Source: Roseibium litorale (lineage in GTDB: Bacteria > Pseudomonadota > Alphaproteobacteria > Rhizobiales > Stappiaceae). Taken from it: a stretch of DNA of 64,000 nucleotides. The translations under genes and the position numbers were made by a program. The DNA is taken from positions 186,001 through 250,000 of the forward strand of contig NZ_JACYXI010000008.1 in assembly GCF_014842915.1 (NCBI RefSeq), in the 5' to 3' direction. The notes under the pieces are model-generated. The model worked only from the letters and a program-made list of their open reading frames with translations. It had not been told where the DNA came from and ran no database searches. This document shows positions 24,312 through 33,764 of the stretch, in pieces; position 1 is the stretch's first letter, and each line of letters starts with the position of its first letter.

Positions 24312-25055
24312 ATGACAAAACGATTTCAAAACAAGGTCGTGGTGATAACGGGCGGAACGGATGGAATTGGTTTAATGGCGGCCAAGTCATTCGCAGCAGA
24401 GGGTGCCCATGTTTATATCACGGGCCGCCGGCAAGAACGCCTCGAAGAGGCGGTCGAGGAAATCGGTAGCGGTGCCGTTGGAGTTCAAGGCGATGTCAGC
24501 GATCTGGCCGACCTCGACAGGCTATATGCGCAGATCAAGCGCGATCACGGTCGCGTGGACGTGGTGTTCGCCAATGCCGGGGTGTCCGAATCCGCCCCCA
24601 TCGGCGGCATCGAAGAGGACCATTTTGACCGCGTCTTTAGCATCAACGTCAAGGGCATGGTCTTCACAGTCCAAAAGGCTCTGCCGCTGATGTCCTCGGG
24701 CGGCGCTATCGTACTGACCGGATCGGGGGCGGGCAGCAAGGGCTTTGCCAGCCTGTCCATCTATAGCGCGACAAAGGCCGCGATCCGCTCGTTTGCACGC
24801 ACCTGGACGACCGATCTGAAAAGCCGGGGCATTCGTGTGAACGTCGTTTCACCCGGCATGGTGCTGACACCGGCAATGCAGACATATTTTGAGAACAACG
24901 CCGGCGCTGAGGAATGGATGCAGCAAGCCATTCCATTCGGCAGGCTCGCCCAAACCGAAGAGATTGCCAAGGCCGTGCTGTTTCTGGCGTCGGAAGAAAG
25001 CAGCTTCGTGGGTGGCGAGGAGTTACTGGTCGACGGCGGTTTCGTGGCCGTGTGA
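24312..25055 (+). CDS. Short-chain dehydrogenase/reductase
   Basis: 247 residues with all classical SDR landmarks: TGGTDGIG cofactor motif (residues 14-21), NAGVSES, the catalytic Ser in VLTGSGAG, YSATK (Tyr and Lys) and the PGMVLTPA segment after it. GRRQERLEE after the second strand suggests NADP(H). These enzymes reduce or oxidise carbonyl/hydroxyl groups; substrate unknown. Controlled by the divergent TetR repressor, so probably induced by a xenobiotic or aldehyde-like ligand. Confidence 0.92.
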   Translation: MTKRFQNKVVVITGGTDGIGLMAAKSFAAEGAHVYITGRRQERLEEAVEEIGSGAVGVQGDVSDLADLDRLYAQIKRDHGRVDVVFANAGVSESAPIGGIEEDHFDRVFSINVKGMVFTVQKALPLMSSGGAIVLTGSGAGSKGFASLSIYSATKAAIRSFARTWTTDLKSRGIRVNVVSPGMVLTPAMQTYFENNAGAEEWMQQAIPFGRLAQTEEIAKAVLFLASEESSFVGGEELLVDGGFVAV

Positions 25056-25138
25056 CACCCTTGCGCTATCACGAGAGGCTCGCGAAACGCTGAAGCGCCC
25101 GCCAAGTCACCGGCCGGTGAAGCCCCAGGCTTGCCAGA

Positions 25139-26056
25139 CTAGATGTTCGCCTGTGCAACCGAACGTGAATAGGTGCGCGGCGAGCATCCGACGGAGCGCT
25201 TGAAAGCCGCACCGAAAGCACTCTCGGATTCATATCCGAGAGTGCTCGATATCGTTGTGATCGATGCGCTCCGGCAGGCAAGATAATCCTTCGCAAGGCT
25301 CATCCGCCAGCGCAGAAGATAGTCGATGGCCGAGACACCGACTTTTTCCTTGAAGCGAACCGCAAACGATGTTCGCGACATGCCGACGGCTTTGGCGAGA
25401 TCCTGCAGGGTCCATTTTCGCGCCGGTTCGGCATGCATCAGATTGATCGCCTTGCCGATCTTCCGGTCCGCCAGAGCCGGCAGCCAGCCTTCCGCGTGAT
25501 GCGCATCACGGAAATAGAGCCTTAAGGCCTGTATCAGCATCATGTGGGCGAGATGCTCCGTTGCCAGGATGCTTCCCGGCTCCTCTTCCAGAAGCTCGTC
25601 CCTGATCGTCTGCAACAGAAAGACGAGTTTTGACCGATCGCGCTCGCCCGTCAGGAAAGCGATCGCCGGCAAGGCCGACAGCAGAACGTCCGCATTCGGC
25701 CCCTCGCAGACGAAGCGGCTGCCGAAAAGGCTGAATCCGGTTTCATCATTGATCCGTGCAATGCCTTCACCCGTCGCGGCGCCATACACCTTGGCGGCGT
25801 CCTGTGGTTCCGCATCGGGGCAGCTCCACATCCTGAACGGCGTGCCGCGCGACATCAGAAAGCAACTGCCAGGCCCGCATCGTATCGGCTCGTCCTGGCC
25901 GTCGAGCTGAACCCAGCACGCGCCCTCGACGACCGCATTGAACTTGAGGCCGGTATAGGCCGGAAAGTCCAGGCGCCATGCGCCACCGCCAACCAACTGG
26001 CGTGAAACCGGGTTTCCAACCCTGACCAGCGAGAGAATGTCAGAAAGAGCATCCAT
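25139..26056 (-). CDS. AraC-family transcriptional regulator with cupin sensor domain
   Basis: 305 residues from the ATG giving MDALSDILSLVRVGNPVSRQ (26056; an ATG 6 bases further upstream is possible and the frame is open to 26182). The N-terminal cupin_6-type sensor (FMSRGTPFRMWS-like segment) and two C-terminal HTHs (WTLQDLAKAVGMSRTSFAVR and ITTISSTLGYESESAFGAAF) are clear. It is divergent from the NmrA-like gene, 104 bases apart, and probably activates that gene and the hydrolase following it. Confidence 0.9.
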   Translation of the reverse strand: MDALSDILSLVRVGNPVSRQLVGGGAWRLDFPAYTGLKFNAVVEGACWVQLDGQDEPIRCGPGSCFLMSRGTPFRMWSCPDAEPQDAAKVYGAATGEGIARINDETGFSLFGSRFVCEGPNADVLLSALPAIAFLTGERDRSKLVFLLQTIRDELLEEEPGSILATEHLAHMMLIQALRLYFRDAHHAEGWLPALADRKIGKAINLMHAEPARKWTLQDLAKAVGMSRTSFAVRFKEKVGVSAIDYLLRWRMSLAKDYLACRSASITTISSTLGYESESAFGAAFKRSVGCSPRTYSRSVAQANI

Positions 26057-26160
26057 GACCATATTGAACGATCGCAATAGTTTTCGGAACCATATTCTCT
26101 GTTTTGTACGTCTGCTTCCCATTACGGTCAATCCAACACCACGATTTAAGAGGATGAACC

Positions 26161-27042
26161 ATGATTGTCGTGACAGCACCAACCGGCGATATCGGAAGCC
26201 AGGTCTTGCATGGCCTGCTGGATGCCGGCGAAGCCATTCGCGTCATTGCCCGTGACCGTAGCCGCCTTCCGGCGGATGTTCAGGGCAGGATAGAGATTGT
26301 CGAAGGTTCTCACAGCGACGGCACTGTGTTGAACCGGGCCTTTGATGGCGCGGATCGCCTCTTCTGGCTCGTTCCGGCCGATCCGCGCGCCGCTTCGGCG
26401 GATGCCGCTTATGTCGATTTCGCACGCCCTGCCTGCGAAGCCTTGAAGCAAAGCCGCATCACCCATGTCGTCAGCATCTCCGCCCTGGGGCGCGGCTGGC
26501 TGAAAAATGCCGGGCACGTGACAGCGACGCTGAAGATGGACGACATGCTCGCGGCGACCGGCGTCAGCTATCGTGCGCTCGCGTGTGCCTCCCTGATGGA
26601 AAATGTCAAAAGACAGGCCGGTCTGATCAAAAGTCAGCAGGCATTCTACTGGCCGTTTCCGCAGGACCAGGCCGAACCGACCTGCGCGACCCGCGATGTC
26701 GCGGCGGTTGCGGTCGACTTGCTCAAGAATCCCACATGGGACGGGTTTGCGGAAATCCCGATGCTCGGGCCGGAAGACCTGTCTTTCCGGGAGATGATGG
26801 CAATTGCCTCGGAGGTGCTCGGCCAGCCGGTCACCTATCACGAGATGTCCGATGAAGACCTCAGGGGCATGATGCTGAAGCGGGGCGCTTCGGAAGGCAT
26901 GGCCAGTGCCATGGTCAACATGATGGTGGCGAAGAAAGAGGGGATGGATCATCTGGTTCCGGCGGAGGATCGAAGCAACAATCCGACGACGTTCCGGACG
27001 TGGTGCGAAGAGGTCTTGCGACCGGCGGTGCTTGCCGCCTGA
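26161..27042 (+). CDS. NmrA-like NAD(P)-binding protein
   Basis: 293 residues with an N-terminal Rossmann strand MIVVTAPTGDIGSQVLHGLL and the NmrA/atypical SDR layout (VIARDRSRL, GADRLFWLVP, THVVSISALG, then a C-terminal helical part). Family members are quinone reductases or redox-sensing regulators that bind NAD(P) and often lack the catalytic Tyr, as here. Followed at 120 bases by an alpha/beta hydrolase gene and controlled, by inference, by the divergent AraC protein. Confidence 0.88.
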   Translation: MIVVTAPTGDIGSQVLHGLLDAGEAIRVIARDRSRLPADVQGRIEIVEGSHSDGTVLNRAFDGADRLFWLVPADPRAASADAAYVDFARPACEALKQSRITHVVSISALGRGWLKNAGHVTATLKMDDMLAATGVSYRALACASLMENVKRQAGLIKSQQAFYWPFPQDQAEPTCATRDVAAVAVDLLKNPTWDGFAEIPMLGPEDLSFREMMAIASEVLGQPVTYHEMSDEDLRGMMLKRGASEGMASAMVNMMVAKKEGMDHLVPAEDRSNNPTTFRTWCEEVLRPAVLAA

Positions 27043-27163
27043 GGGTCGGTATTCCTGTCGGCGGTGACGCCAGAACCGCGAGCCGCCGTCCCGGCAAGAC
27101 CGGCCGGGCCGTGCCAGAGCGGCAATTGCGCGATCGATCACATATGATCCCAAAACATCGGAG

Positions 27164-28135
27164 ATGACATTGAACCAGATTTCGCGACAGCAGGCTGCGG
27201 CCCCTTCGAACGCGCCGTCGCAAGACGACATCCGCAACAGGTTGAAGACCATGGCGAAGGGGTTCGGTTATTCGTTCCGCGCCCCGCTTCTGAAAACGCC
27301 GGCGGACTACGGACTGGACTTCGAGGATGTGACGTTTGCCTCCGAGGACGGCGTGCCGCTGGAGGCATGGTACATTCCGTGTCCCGGTTCGGCGAAGCTG
27401 ATCATCGCCAACCACCCCCGCTGGTTCAATCGCTACGGATGCCCGACGCATATCGAACCCTGGCGCTCGCTGGGGGCCTGGGCCGATCCCGGGAACACGA
27501 TCGAGGTCAATTATGTGCCGGACTACAGGATCTTGCATGATGCCGGCTATAACGTGCTGACCTATGACGAGCGCAATTTCGGCCAGAGCGGCGACGCCAA
27601 TGGCGGTGTCACAAGTGCGGGGCGATTTGAAGCGCGCGACGTGATCGGCTCGCTGCTCTATGCGCGCAAGCGGGCGAAGAATATGACCATCGGCCTGTTT
27701 TCCCGTTGCAACGGCGCCAATGCGACCTTCTACGCCATGCATACCCAACCGGAGCAGTTCGCGGACGTCCGGTGCCTGGTCGCCGCCCAGCCGCTTTCCG
27801 TCCGCTCGGTGGTGACGCGTTCGCTCACTCTGGCAGGGCTCATCGAGCGGATCGACGATTTCGAGCAGGAATGCAAGCTGATCACGACGGTCGGCTTTGA
27901 CGACATGTCGCCGATCGGCTGGGTCGACAAAGTTCAGACGCCGACATTCATCTACCAGGTGCGCGACGATGCCATGACGACGCCCGACGATGTCCAGGCG
28001 ATTTTCGATGGCATCGCGACGGCGGAAAAGAAACTTCACTGGATCGAGGGCACGTCTGCCCGGTGGGACGGATATCTGGAGTTTCAGCGTCGCCCGGAGC
28101 CGATGCTAGAGTGGTTCGCCAGATATATGACCTGA
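27164..28135 (+). CDS. Alpha/beta hydrolase with possible cysteine nucleophile
   Basis: 323 residues of alpha/beta hydrolase type: a strand-turn with LIIANHPRWFNRYG, YDERNFGQSGDANGG, the nucleophile elbow GLFSRCNGANATFY and the acid in YQVRDDAMTTPDD. At the nucleophile position of GxSxG the sequence is S-R-C-N-G, so Cys replaces Ser as in dienelactone hydrolases. The expected catalytic His is not obvious. A TTG at 27170 has CGGAG six bases upstream and may be the true start instead of ATG 27164. Likely cotranscribed with the NmrA-like gene. Confidence 0.8.
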   Translation: MTLNQISRQQAAAPSNAPSQDDIRNRLKTMAKGFGYSFRAPLLKTPADYGLDFEDVTFASEDGVPLEAWYIPCPGSAKLIIANHPRWFNRYGCPTHIEPWRSLGAWADPGNTIEVNYVPDYRILHDAGYNVLTYDERNFGQSGDANGGVTSAGRFEARDVIGSLLYARKRAKNMTIGLFSRCNGANATFYAMHTQPEQFADVRCLVAAQPLSVRSVVTRSLTLAGLIERIDDFEQECKLITTVGFDDMSPIGWVDKVQTPTFIYQVRDDAMTTPDDVQAIFDGIATAEKKLHWIEGTSARWDGYLEFQRRPEPMLEWFARYMT

Positions 28136-28576
28136 CCCGCTGTTGTTGTTTGCCAAGGGCTTCTGGTTAAGTGCAACTGCTACGAGAACGAATGATGAGG
28201 GCTTCAGCACTATTGGTGGGCTTGCAGCGAGGGTTTCCAGTATTCAGAAATCATCTGGTCCCTTCGCACCAGAAGTGCTCCGCCCTCGCCACCCACCTTG
28301 ATCCGATGGCCAGAGGAAGGTTGCGGGCGGCCCAGCAGCCTGAGCCAAATGAAAGCGCTTAGTCGGCCTCAGTGAAACACCGTGACAGCGCCTAAATGGC
28401 GTGTCATTACCAACGCACTCCTTCGACCAAAGCGGTCGTAAACGCCGTACAAAACTTGGAAATCAGCGAAGCGGCGTCCGTTGGCAACGGGGAATTGGAT
28501 GGACTGGGCTACCGGCATTTTCTCGAAATAGACAACGCTTCATACCGTCTGGAGGGGAGGGGCGCGAAGCTGGTGA
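28136..28576. other. Intergenic stretch without recognisable gene
   Basis: About 440 bases between the hydrolase gene and the octamer repeat; no family-like open frame on either strand. Confidence 0.4.
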
Positions 28577-28640
28577 TTGAGGCGTTGAGGCGTTGAGGCG
28601 TTGAGGCGTTGAGGCGTTGAGGCGTTGAGGCGTTGAGGCG
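28577..28640. repeat. Eight perfect tandem copies of TTGAGGCG
   Basis: The 8-base unit TTGAGGCG is repeated eight times without error over 64 bases, next to an IS6-like transposase remnant. The unit length is not a multiple of three and no gene spans it. Confidence 0.95.
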
Positions 28641-28655
28641 AAGTACACCCTGCGT

Positions 28656-28945
28656 TTAAGCTCTGTTACCTTTTTGTAGTCCGAAGAGCCGCATGAGCAG
28701 ATCATTCTGATCTTTGACGTTCCAATCGCTGGTGAAGCCGAAACCCTTCCGCAACCGCAACATCGCCTCGAAGCAGACAATCATTCGTCGCGCCGTTTTG
28801 AATGATTGAAAGCCACCGACACCGATCTCCGGCATGTTCTTCTTCACTCTAAAATAACCGCTCTCGATCCTTCGATGTAGATGCTTGGTGACATGGTGTA
28901 CCGAGCCTTTCGCTTTTGGCCGATAGCAGATACTCAATCGCTGCT
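28656..28945 (-). pseudogene. IS6-like DDE transposase, C-terminal remnant
   Basis: The minus frame reads KHLHRRIESGYFRVKKNMPE, GGFQSFKTARRMIVCFEAML, RLRKGFGFTSDWNVKDQNDL and MRLFGLQK. The RIE(Q/S)..(F/H)R.VK segment with the last catalytic Glu and the GF.SF.TAR...G.E..... RKG pattern is the C-terminus of IS6-type transposases. The N-terminal two thirds are gone; the fragment ends where the tctA gene begins. Confidence 0.7.
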
Positions 28946-30433
28946 TTAGACCGCCTCCGGTTTGTTCCGGCTCTTGAGCCATGGTGACAGATAGGGCCAA
29001 ACGATACTGATCAGCGCCACCAGAAGGAGCAAGGCCGAGATCGGACGGGTGAAGAACGGCAGGATGCCCTCGTCCGTATAGGTGATGCCGCGGCGAAGAT
29101 TCAATTCCAGCATAGGACCGAGAATGAAGGCGAGAATGAATGGCCCGATCGGCAGTTTCACCCGGTCCATCACGATCCCCAGAACGGCGAAACCGAGGAG
29201 CAGTATGTAGTTGAATGCCGTCGACGAACCGACAAACACGCCAATAAAACCAAGAACCACAATGACCGGATAGAGATAGTGGTACGGGATCTTCAGAATT
29301 GCCGGAAACAGGCGCATGCCGAAATACTGAATGATAAGAACAAGCACGGCCGCCATCAAAGCGGTTAGGAACAGCGAATAGACAATATCGGGATTGTTGG
29401 CGAAGAGAAGCGGGCCAGCCTGAATGCCGTGGATCATCAATCCCCCGAGCAGAATGGCTGTTGTGCCATCCCCCGGTATGCCCAAAGCAACCATCGGGAT
29501 CAGAGCACCGCCCACCGAAGCATTGTTTGAAGTTTCCGACGCGAATACCCCATCCACACAACCCTTGCCGAATTTTTCAGGATGCCTGGAGGCGGATTTG
29601 GCCTGGGCATAGGCGACCATATTGGACAGCGCCGCCCCCATGCCGGGCAGAAAGCCGATCCACAGTCCGATCATGAAGGACCGGGTGATGTTCCAGGCGT
29701 TGTCAGTAAATTCGCGCAAACTGACACCAAAGCCCCTGATATCCTTGACGTCGACTTCCGGTATCTGCTGTTCGCCACGGGCGTGATCCTGCACGATCTG
29801 TTTCAGGGCAAAAAGGCCGAGCATGAGCGCCACCAGATCGATGCCTCCGGAAAGATAAATCGAACCGAAGGTGAAACGGGCATTGCCGTCGATCGGGGCG
29901 AAGCCCACGCAGGATAGAAGCAGCCCCAGCGCAGCAGCAGCCATTCCTTGGTAAATCGAGCCCCGCGACAGCGCGGCCACCAGTGCGATCGCACAGAAAC
30001 CCAAAGAGAAATACTCCCAGGGGCCAAGCCGCAGGGCGAGCCGCGCCATGACGGGTGATAGAGCCATGGCAATCAGGATCGAGAACGCGGTGCCGATGAA
30101 GCTCGCGATGATTGCCGCGCCGAGGGCTTTCACCGCCTGTCCATTGCGGGTCATCGGATAGCCGTCAAAAGTGGTCGCGATCGATGAGGGCGAACCAGGA
30201 ATGCCCAGCAGAATCGACCCGATCATACCGCCCGACACACCGCCGACCCAGATCGATACCAGCATGGCCAAACCAACATGCGGGTCCAGGCCGAAAGTGA
30301 CGGGCAAGAGCAGCGCCACTCCAAGCCCACCGGAGAGACCCGGAATGGCGCCAAGGATGATACCCAGCAGAGTCGACAGCAGGATCACCAGAAAGGTGAT
30401 CGGCTCGAACAGGGCAATAAGCGAATCCATCAT
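28946..30433 (-). CDS. tctA: Tripartite tricarboxylate transporter, large permease TctA
   Basis: 495 residues from ATG 30433 (frame open to 30526). About 11-12 hydrophobic segments and the TctA signatures: GIILGAIPGLSGGLGVALLL near the start, GGMIGSILLGIPGSPSSIAT, and the inverted-repeat counterpart GFLPGMGAALSN with GGALIPMVALGIPGDGTTAI. It is the secondary transporter core of a TTT system that takes up carboxylates with a periplasmic binding protein. It lies in the order tctC, tctB, tctA (transcribed leftwards) behind an esterase and a metallo-hydrolase gene. Confidence 0.95.
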   Translation of the reverse strand: MMDSLIALFEPITFLVILLSTLLGIILGAIPGLSGGLGVALLLPVTFGLDPHVGLAMLVSIWVGGVSGGMIGSILLGIPGSPSSIATTFDGYPMTRNGQAVKALGAAIIASFIGTAFSILIAMALSPVMARLALRLGPWEYFSLGFCAIALVAALSRGSIYQGMAAAALGLLLSCVGFAPIDGNARFTFGSIYLSGGIDLVALMLGLFALKQIVQDHARGEQQIPEVDVKDIRGFGVSLREFTDNAWNITRSFMIGLWIGFLPGMGAALSNMVAYAQAKSASRHPEKFGKGCVDGVFASETSNNASVGGALIPMVALGIPGDGTTAILLGGLMIHGIQAGPLLFANNPDIVYSLFLTALMAAVLVLIIQYFGMRLFPAILKIPYHYLYPVIVVLGFIGVFVGSSTAFNYILLLGFAVLGIVMDRVKLPIGPFILAFILGPMLELNLRRGITYTDEGILPFFTRPISALLLLVALISIVWPYLSPWLKSRNKPEAV

Positions 30434-30443
30434 TGCGGAAACC

Positions 30444-30893
30444 TCAGAAGAGAATGCCACGAGGCAGGAAGGCACCCAAGGCGGTGGCAAAAAGAAGATG
30501 AACACCCAGCGTGACACCCGCCGCATAGATCACACCACACCACCAGACCCGGCGTTCAGGCCCCGCGATGATCCAGTAGAGCCCGAATGTCGCCAGCAAG
30601 CTGGCGAGGTGAAAGCCCACCAGCCACAGTGCCACCGCGAAGAAGCACAAAAGCGCCGCCATGCCGGTACCGCGCCAGAACTCCTCTCTGCGCAGGGGAG
30701 AATGATGATCGTCACGCGCGGGTTGCAGAAGCAGGCCCAGTCCGCAGATCACTAGAATTGCGCAGGCGAAGATCGGAAACAGTTTGGGGCCGGGGTCGTT
30801 ATTGAACGTACGCACGCTCAGCTGCAATGCCAGCGCGATTCCGCCCGCACCCAGCGCCAGGAGTGTCGCTCCGAGAGGACGATCGGTATTCAT
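30444..30893 (-). CDS. tctB: Tripartite tricarboxylate transporter, small permease TctB
   Basis: 149 residues with four predicted membrane helices (GATLLALGAGGIALALQL, FPIFACAILVICGLGLLL, MAALLCFFAVALWLVGF, and the last GVIYAAGVTLGVHLLFATAL), and the FNNDPGPKLFP segment typical of TctB. It ends 10 bases before tctA and is its membrane partner. Confidence 0.9.
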   Translation of the reverse strand: MNTDRPLGATLLALGAGGIALALQLSVRTFNNDPGPKLFPIFACAILVICGLGLLLQPARDDHHSPLRREEFWRGTGMAALLCFFAVALWLVGFHLASLLATFGLYWIIAGPERRVWWCGVIYAAGVTLGVHLLFATALGAFLPRGILF

Positions 30894-30938
30894 GGCTTAT
30901 CTCCCAAGGATGAATGGGTGCGCGTGCGCACCCGCAGG

Positions 30939-31895
30939 TCATTTGGCAAGACCGAGATGTTTAGCGAGAGATGCTATTTTCTCATCTTCGTTCTTCACGA
31001 GCTGATCGGCCTCTTGAAGCGAATAGGGCTTGAAACTGCTGTCGGCGGCTGTCAGAGCCTTCGTGACCTGCTCGTCCTCACCCATTCCTTGAACCGCCTC
31101 ATTAATCTCCATCGAGATCTCGGGATCGATCCCCGTCGGCCCCAGCACCAAAAGTGGAGCGATCCACGAAATATTCACGCCCTGATCGATGCAGGTCTTG
31201 AAATCGGGATAGTCAGGATCTGGACTCGGATCGACCATGCACAGCACACGCATGTCGCCGGCCGTCTCAAATTGCCTGGCGGAGGCCGCGCCCAGATTGC
31301 CCAGAGTGATGTGCCCGCCTTGTATACCTGCTACCTTGTCAACCTCGGCCGAGGCCTCGACAAGCCGCAATTCCACGTTTTCATTCATCATTATGGTGCC
31401 GGCGATGAAATGCGTGGTCTGGCCCATCGAAACTCCGACGGTGTATTTGCCCGGATGGGCGCGCGCGTCTTCAATGAATTCCCGCATGTTCTTCCATGGC
31501 GCGTCCGGAGCTACGGCAAAGACCTGCGGCGGATAAGACTGCGCGATCCCGAGTACGCTGAATTCGTCGAGGGCGTGATTGTAACGGCCGGTCTGGATGC
31601 CGACCAGGATGCCGGTGTGCTGAAAAAGCAAGGTTTGGCCATTCGGCTCCGCCATGCGAACCGTTTCCTGCGCCACGACGCCGCCACCTTCGGGCTGGTT
31701 GATTACCGCAACGGCCGCACCGGTCTTGCGCTGAAGATAGTCGGCAAAGATGCGGCCCATGACATCGGTACCGCCACCCGGGCGGGACGGGATGATCAGT
31801 TGAATAGGGCCATTCGGCCAGTCGGCAGCCTGCGCACCGGAGACGGTGACGAGGGTCACCGCCAGGGCGGCGGCGAGGGTTTTTATAGCGGTCAT
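30939..31895 (-). CDS. tctC: Tripartite tricarboxylate transporter, periplasmic binding protein TctC
   Basis: 318 residues: signal peptide ending SGAQAADWPNGPIQ, then the Bug-family fold (QLIIPSRPGGGTDVMGRIFA, VINQPEGGGVVAQETVRM, TLLFQHTGILVG, SMGQTTHFIAG). Bug proteins bind di- and tricarboxylates or aromatic acids. First gene of the tctCBA group; the spacing of 45 bases to tctB suggests one operon. A second tctC-like gene lies at 33765. Confidence 0.92.
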   Translation of the reverse strand: MTAIKTLAAALAVTLVTVSGAQAADWPNGPIQLIIPSRPGGGTDVMGRIFADYLQRKTGAAVAVINQPEGGGVVAQETVRMAEPNGQTLLFQHTGILVGIQTGRYNHALDEFSVLGIAQSYPPQVFAVAPDAPWKNMREFIEDARAHPGKYTVGVSMGQTTHFIAGTIMMNENVELRLVEASAEVDKVAGIQGGHITLGNLGAASARQFETAGDMRVLCMVDPSPDPDYPDFKTCIDQGVNISWIAPLLVLGPTGIDPEISMEINEAVQGMGEDEQVTKALTAADSSFKPYSLQEADQLVKNEDEKIASLAKHLGLAK

Positions 31896-31928
31896 TGGTT
31901 CTCCTCCTCCTTGCTGAACAATAACGGG

Positions 31929-32846
31929 TCAGCTGCCGTAGAGCGCGCTCAGCCAGCGGACAATCTCCGTGCGGGCTTCCGAAAAACGGGACTGGCAGGC
32001 GATGAGAAAGCCGTGATCGGCGTCGGCGTATTGTCGAACGGTCACGTCGTTGCCCTGTGCGATCAGGCGGGAGGCGTATTTTTGCGCCTCAAAGCGTAGA
32101 GGGTCGAGGCCCGCGGTAATGATCAGAGCGGGCGGCAAACCTCTCAGCGCTTCATCCGACGCCAGCAATGGCGACAGAAGCGGGTTCGACAGGTTTTCCT
32201 CGACCCCCGCGTAGCAGACGTTGAATGAGCGCAGCCGCGAAGCTGGGAAGATCGAGTGTGGCTCAAGTTTGTCTTCGGCTGGCGTGACGCCGTCGAGAAA
32301 CGGATAGCTCATGAGTTGGCCCAGCGGGCGCAACTCGCTGCTTTCACGTGCCATAAGACAGATCGCTGCCGTCAAATTACCGCCCGCTGAATGTCCACCA
32401 ACGACGAACCGAGCCGGATCGGCCCCCAGCGAGGCGGCATTCTCCACGGCCCAGCGGGCGATATCGTAGCTTTCGTGCAAGGCGGTAGGAAAGGGGTGCT
32501 CCGGCGCGAGCCGGTAGTCGAGATCGACGACGACCGCATTGAGACGGGTAGCGAGATAGGCGCAGAAAACCGTGTCGCGATGCTGATAGCCACGGACAAA
32601 ACCTCCCCCATGGATGTTGAGAAATAGGGGGCGTGGACTGAAGGCCGGCGTCTTGGGTGTGACGATAACCACGCGCGTGTCACCGACACGGGTGGGGATA
32701 AAGCGTTCTTCCGCGACACAGAGATCGAGATCTGCTTCCAGCTCCGGCGTGAGGCGGGTCTCTACGAGATTCGTTCCGCGCAGCTGGGTGGCCAGCTCCA
32801 GCCGTTCCTCGGGTGAGAGCGTGAACTCGGGCAGGGCGGTGCTCAT
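31929..32846 (-). CDS. Alpha/beta hydrolase, HSL-family esterase
   Basis: 305 residues of the hormone-sensitive-lipase family: oxyanion motif HGGGF (residues 79-83), nucleophile GHSAGG (Ser153), acid in DPLRFEAQKYA (about 247) and His in DADHGFL (about 277). Such enzymes cleave short acyl or aryl esters and lactones. It overlaps the upstream MBL-fold gene by 4 bases (ATGA) and sits between it and the TTT transporter, suggesting that an imported ester or lactone-acid is hydrolysed by the pair. Confidence 0.9.
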   Translation of the reverse strand: MSTALPEFTLSPEERLELATQLRGTNLVETRLTPELEADLDLCVAEERFIPTRVGDTRVVIVTPKTPAFSPRPLFLNIHGGGFVRGYQHRDTVFCAYLATRLNAVVVDLDYRLAPEHPFPTALHESYDIARWAVENAASLGADPARFVVGGHSAGGNLTAAICLMARESSELRPLGQLMSYPFLDGVTPAEDKLEPHSIFPASRLRSFNVCYAGVEENLSNPLLSPLLASDEALRGLPPALIITAGLDPLRFEAQKYASRLIAQGNDVTVRQYADADHGFLIACQSRFSEARTEIVRWLSALYGS

Positions 32847-33688
32847 GCTGATTTGTCCAGTAGCTTTCGAATACCCGCGATGCGCTCATCCATGAGGCGG
32901 GGCCAGACAGCTGGATCAACGAATGGGTTGTGATCCTCCGTGATAGCATTGACACGGTCCATCATGCCGACTTGGGCGGGATGTGAACCGAGGGTGATGT
33001 CTACCTTCATGTGCCTCAGCCGCATGAGGGAATCGTGGAAGTCCTGTTGAAGCGAAAACGGCAGATTGTGCTCCGACAGCCACTCGTCGGTGACCGTTAT
33101 GAGACCGATGCCGCCATGCATGCCCACTTGAAGGCTCGTCCCGTCTTGCTCGACCTCAAAGAAAAAGCTCGTGGTGCCCGGCGTGTGGCCCGGCGTCAGC
33201 ACGGTACGGATCACCCGGTCGCCGAAGATGACGGGCTGGTTGTCGGAATAGAATGCGTCCGGTTCGAACGATCCCCATGGATAGCCGTCGTTCAAAAGCT
33301 GGTCGGGCCGGTCGCAAAGGAATTGCCAATCCTCACGGCTCATCATCACCTTCGCGCCTGAAGCCTCGACGAGCGGACGCACGCCGCCCAGATGATCATA
33401 GTGCATATGAGAAATCAGGATCAGCTTCAGATCGCTGATATCGAAGCCAAGTTTGCGGATCGACTCGAACACGAGATAGACTTGGGGCTGCATCGTGGTG
33501 TCGATCAGGATCAACCCCTCGGTCGATTGCAGCAGATAGGCTCCGACCCAGTTGTTGCCGACATACCACGTGCGTGGGGCAACCGGGAAAGGATCGACTG
33601 CAACTTCCCAGGGGCGCTCGCAGCCTTGCTTCAGGCAATCCTGTGGGTCCTTGGGAAGGGGTGGCAAGGGACGATGGGTCATTGGCAT
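32843..33688 (-). CDS. MBL-fold metallo-hydrolase, subclass B3-like
   Basis: 281 residues with a complete zinc-binding set: HMHYDH (His94, His96, Asp98, His99), His168 in TPGHTPG and His236 in LGSHPAQ. No signal peptide, so it is cytosolic, unlike B3 beta-lactamases, whose metal site it resembles; a lactonase or thioesterase-like role is more likely. Translationally coupled to the downstream HSL esterase. A second ATG at codon 3 is equally possible as start. Confidence 0.88.
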   Translation of the reverse strand: MPMTHRPLPPLPKDPQDCLKQGCERPWEVAVDPFPVAPRTWYVGNNWVGAYLLQSTEGLILIDTTMQPQVYLVFESIRKLGFDISDLKLILISHMHYDHLGGVRPLVEASGAKVMMSREDWQFLCDRPDQLLNDGYPWGSFEPDAFYSDNQPVIFGDRVIRTVLTPGHTPGTTSFFFEVEQDGTSLQVGMHGGIGLITVTDEWLSEHNLPFSLQQDFHDSLMRLRHMKVDITLGSHPAQVGMMDRVNAITEDHNPFVDPAVWPRLMDERIAGIRKLLDKSA

Positions 33689-33764
33689 TATTCCGGGGCT
33701 TTGGCTACGGGCCGGCTGTCAGGCGGCATGCCACCCGACAGCGCGTTTTCGTGGAAGGCGGTGA

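Noticed and set aside
28577..28640. CRISPR-like repeat
   Set aside because: Units are 8 bases and directly joined without spacers; a simple tandem repeat.
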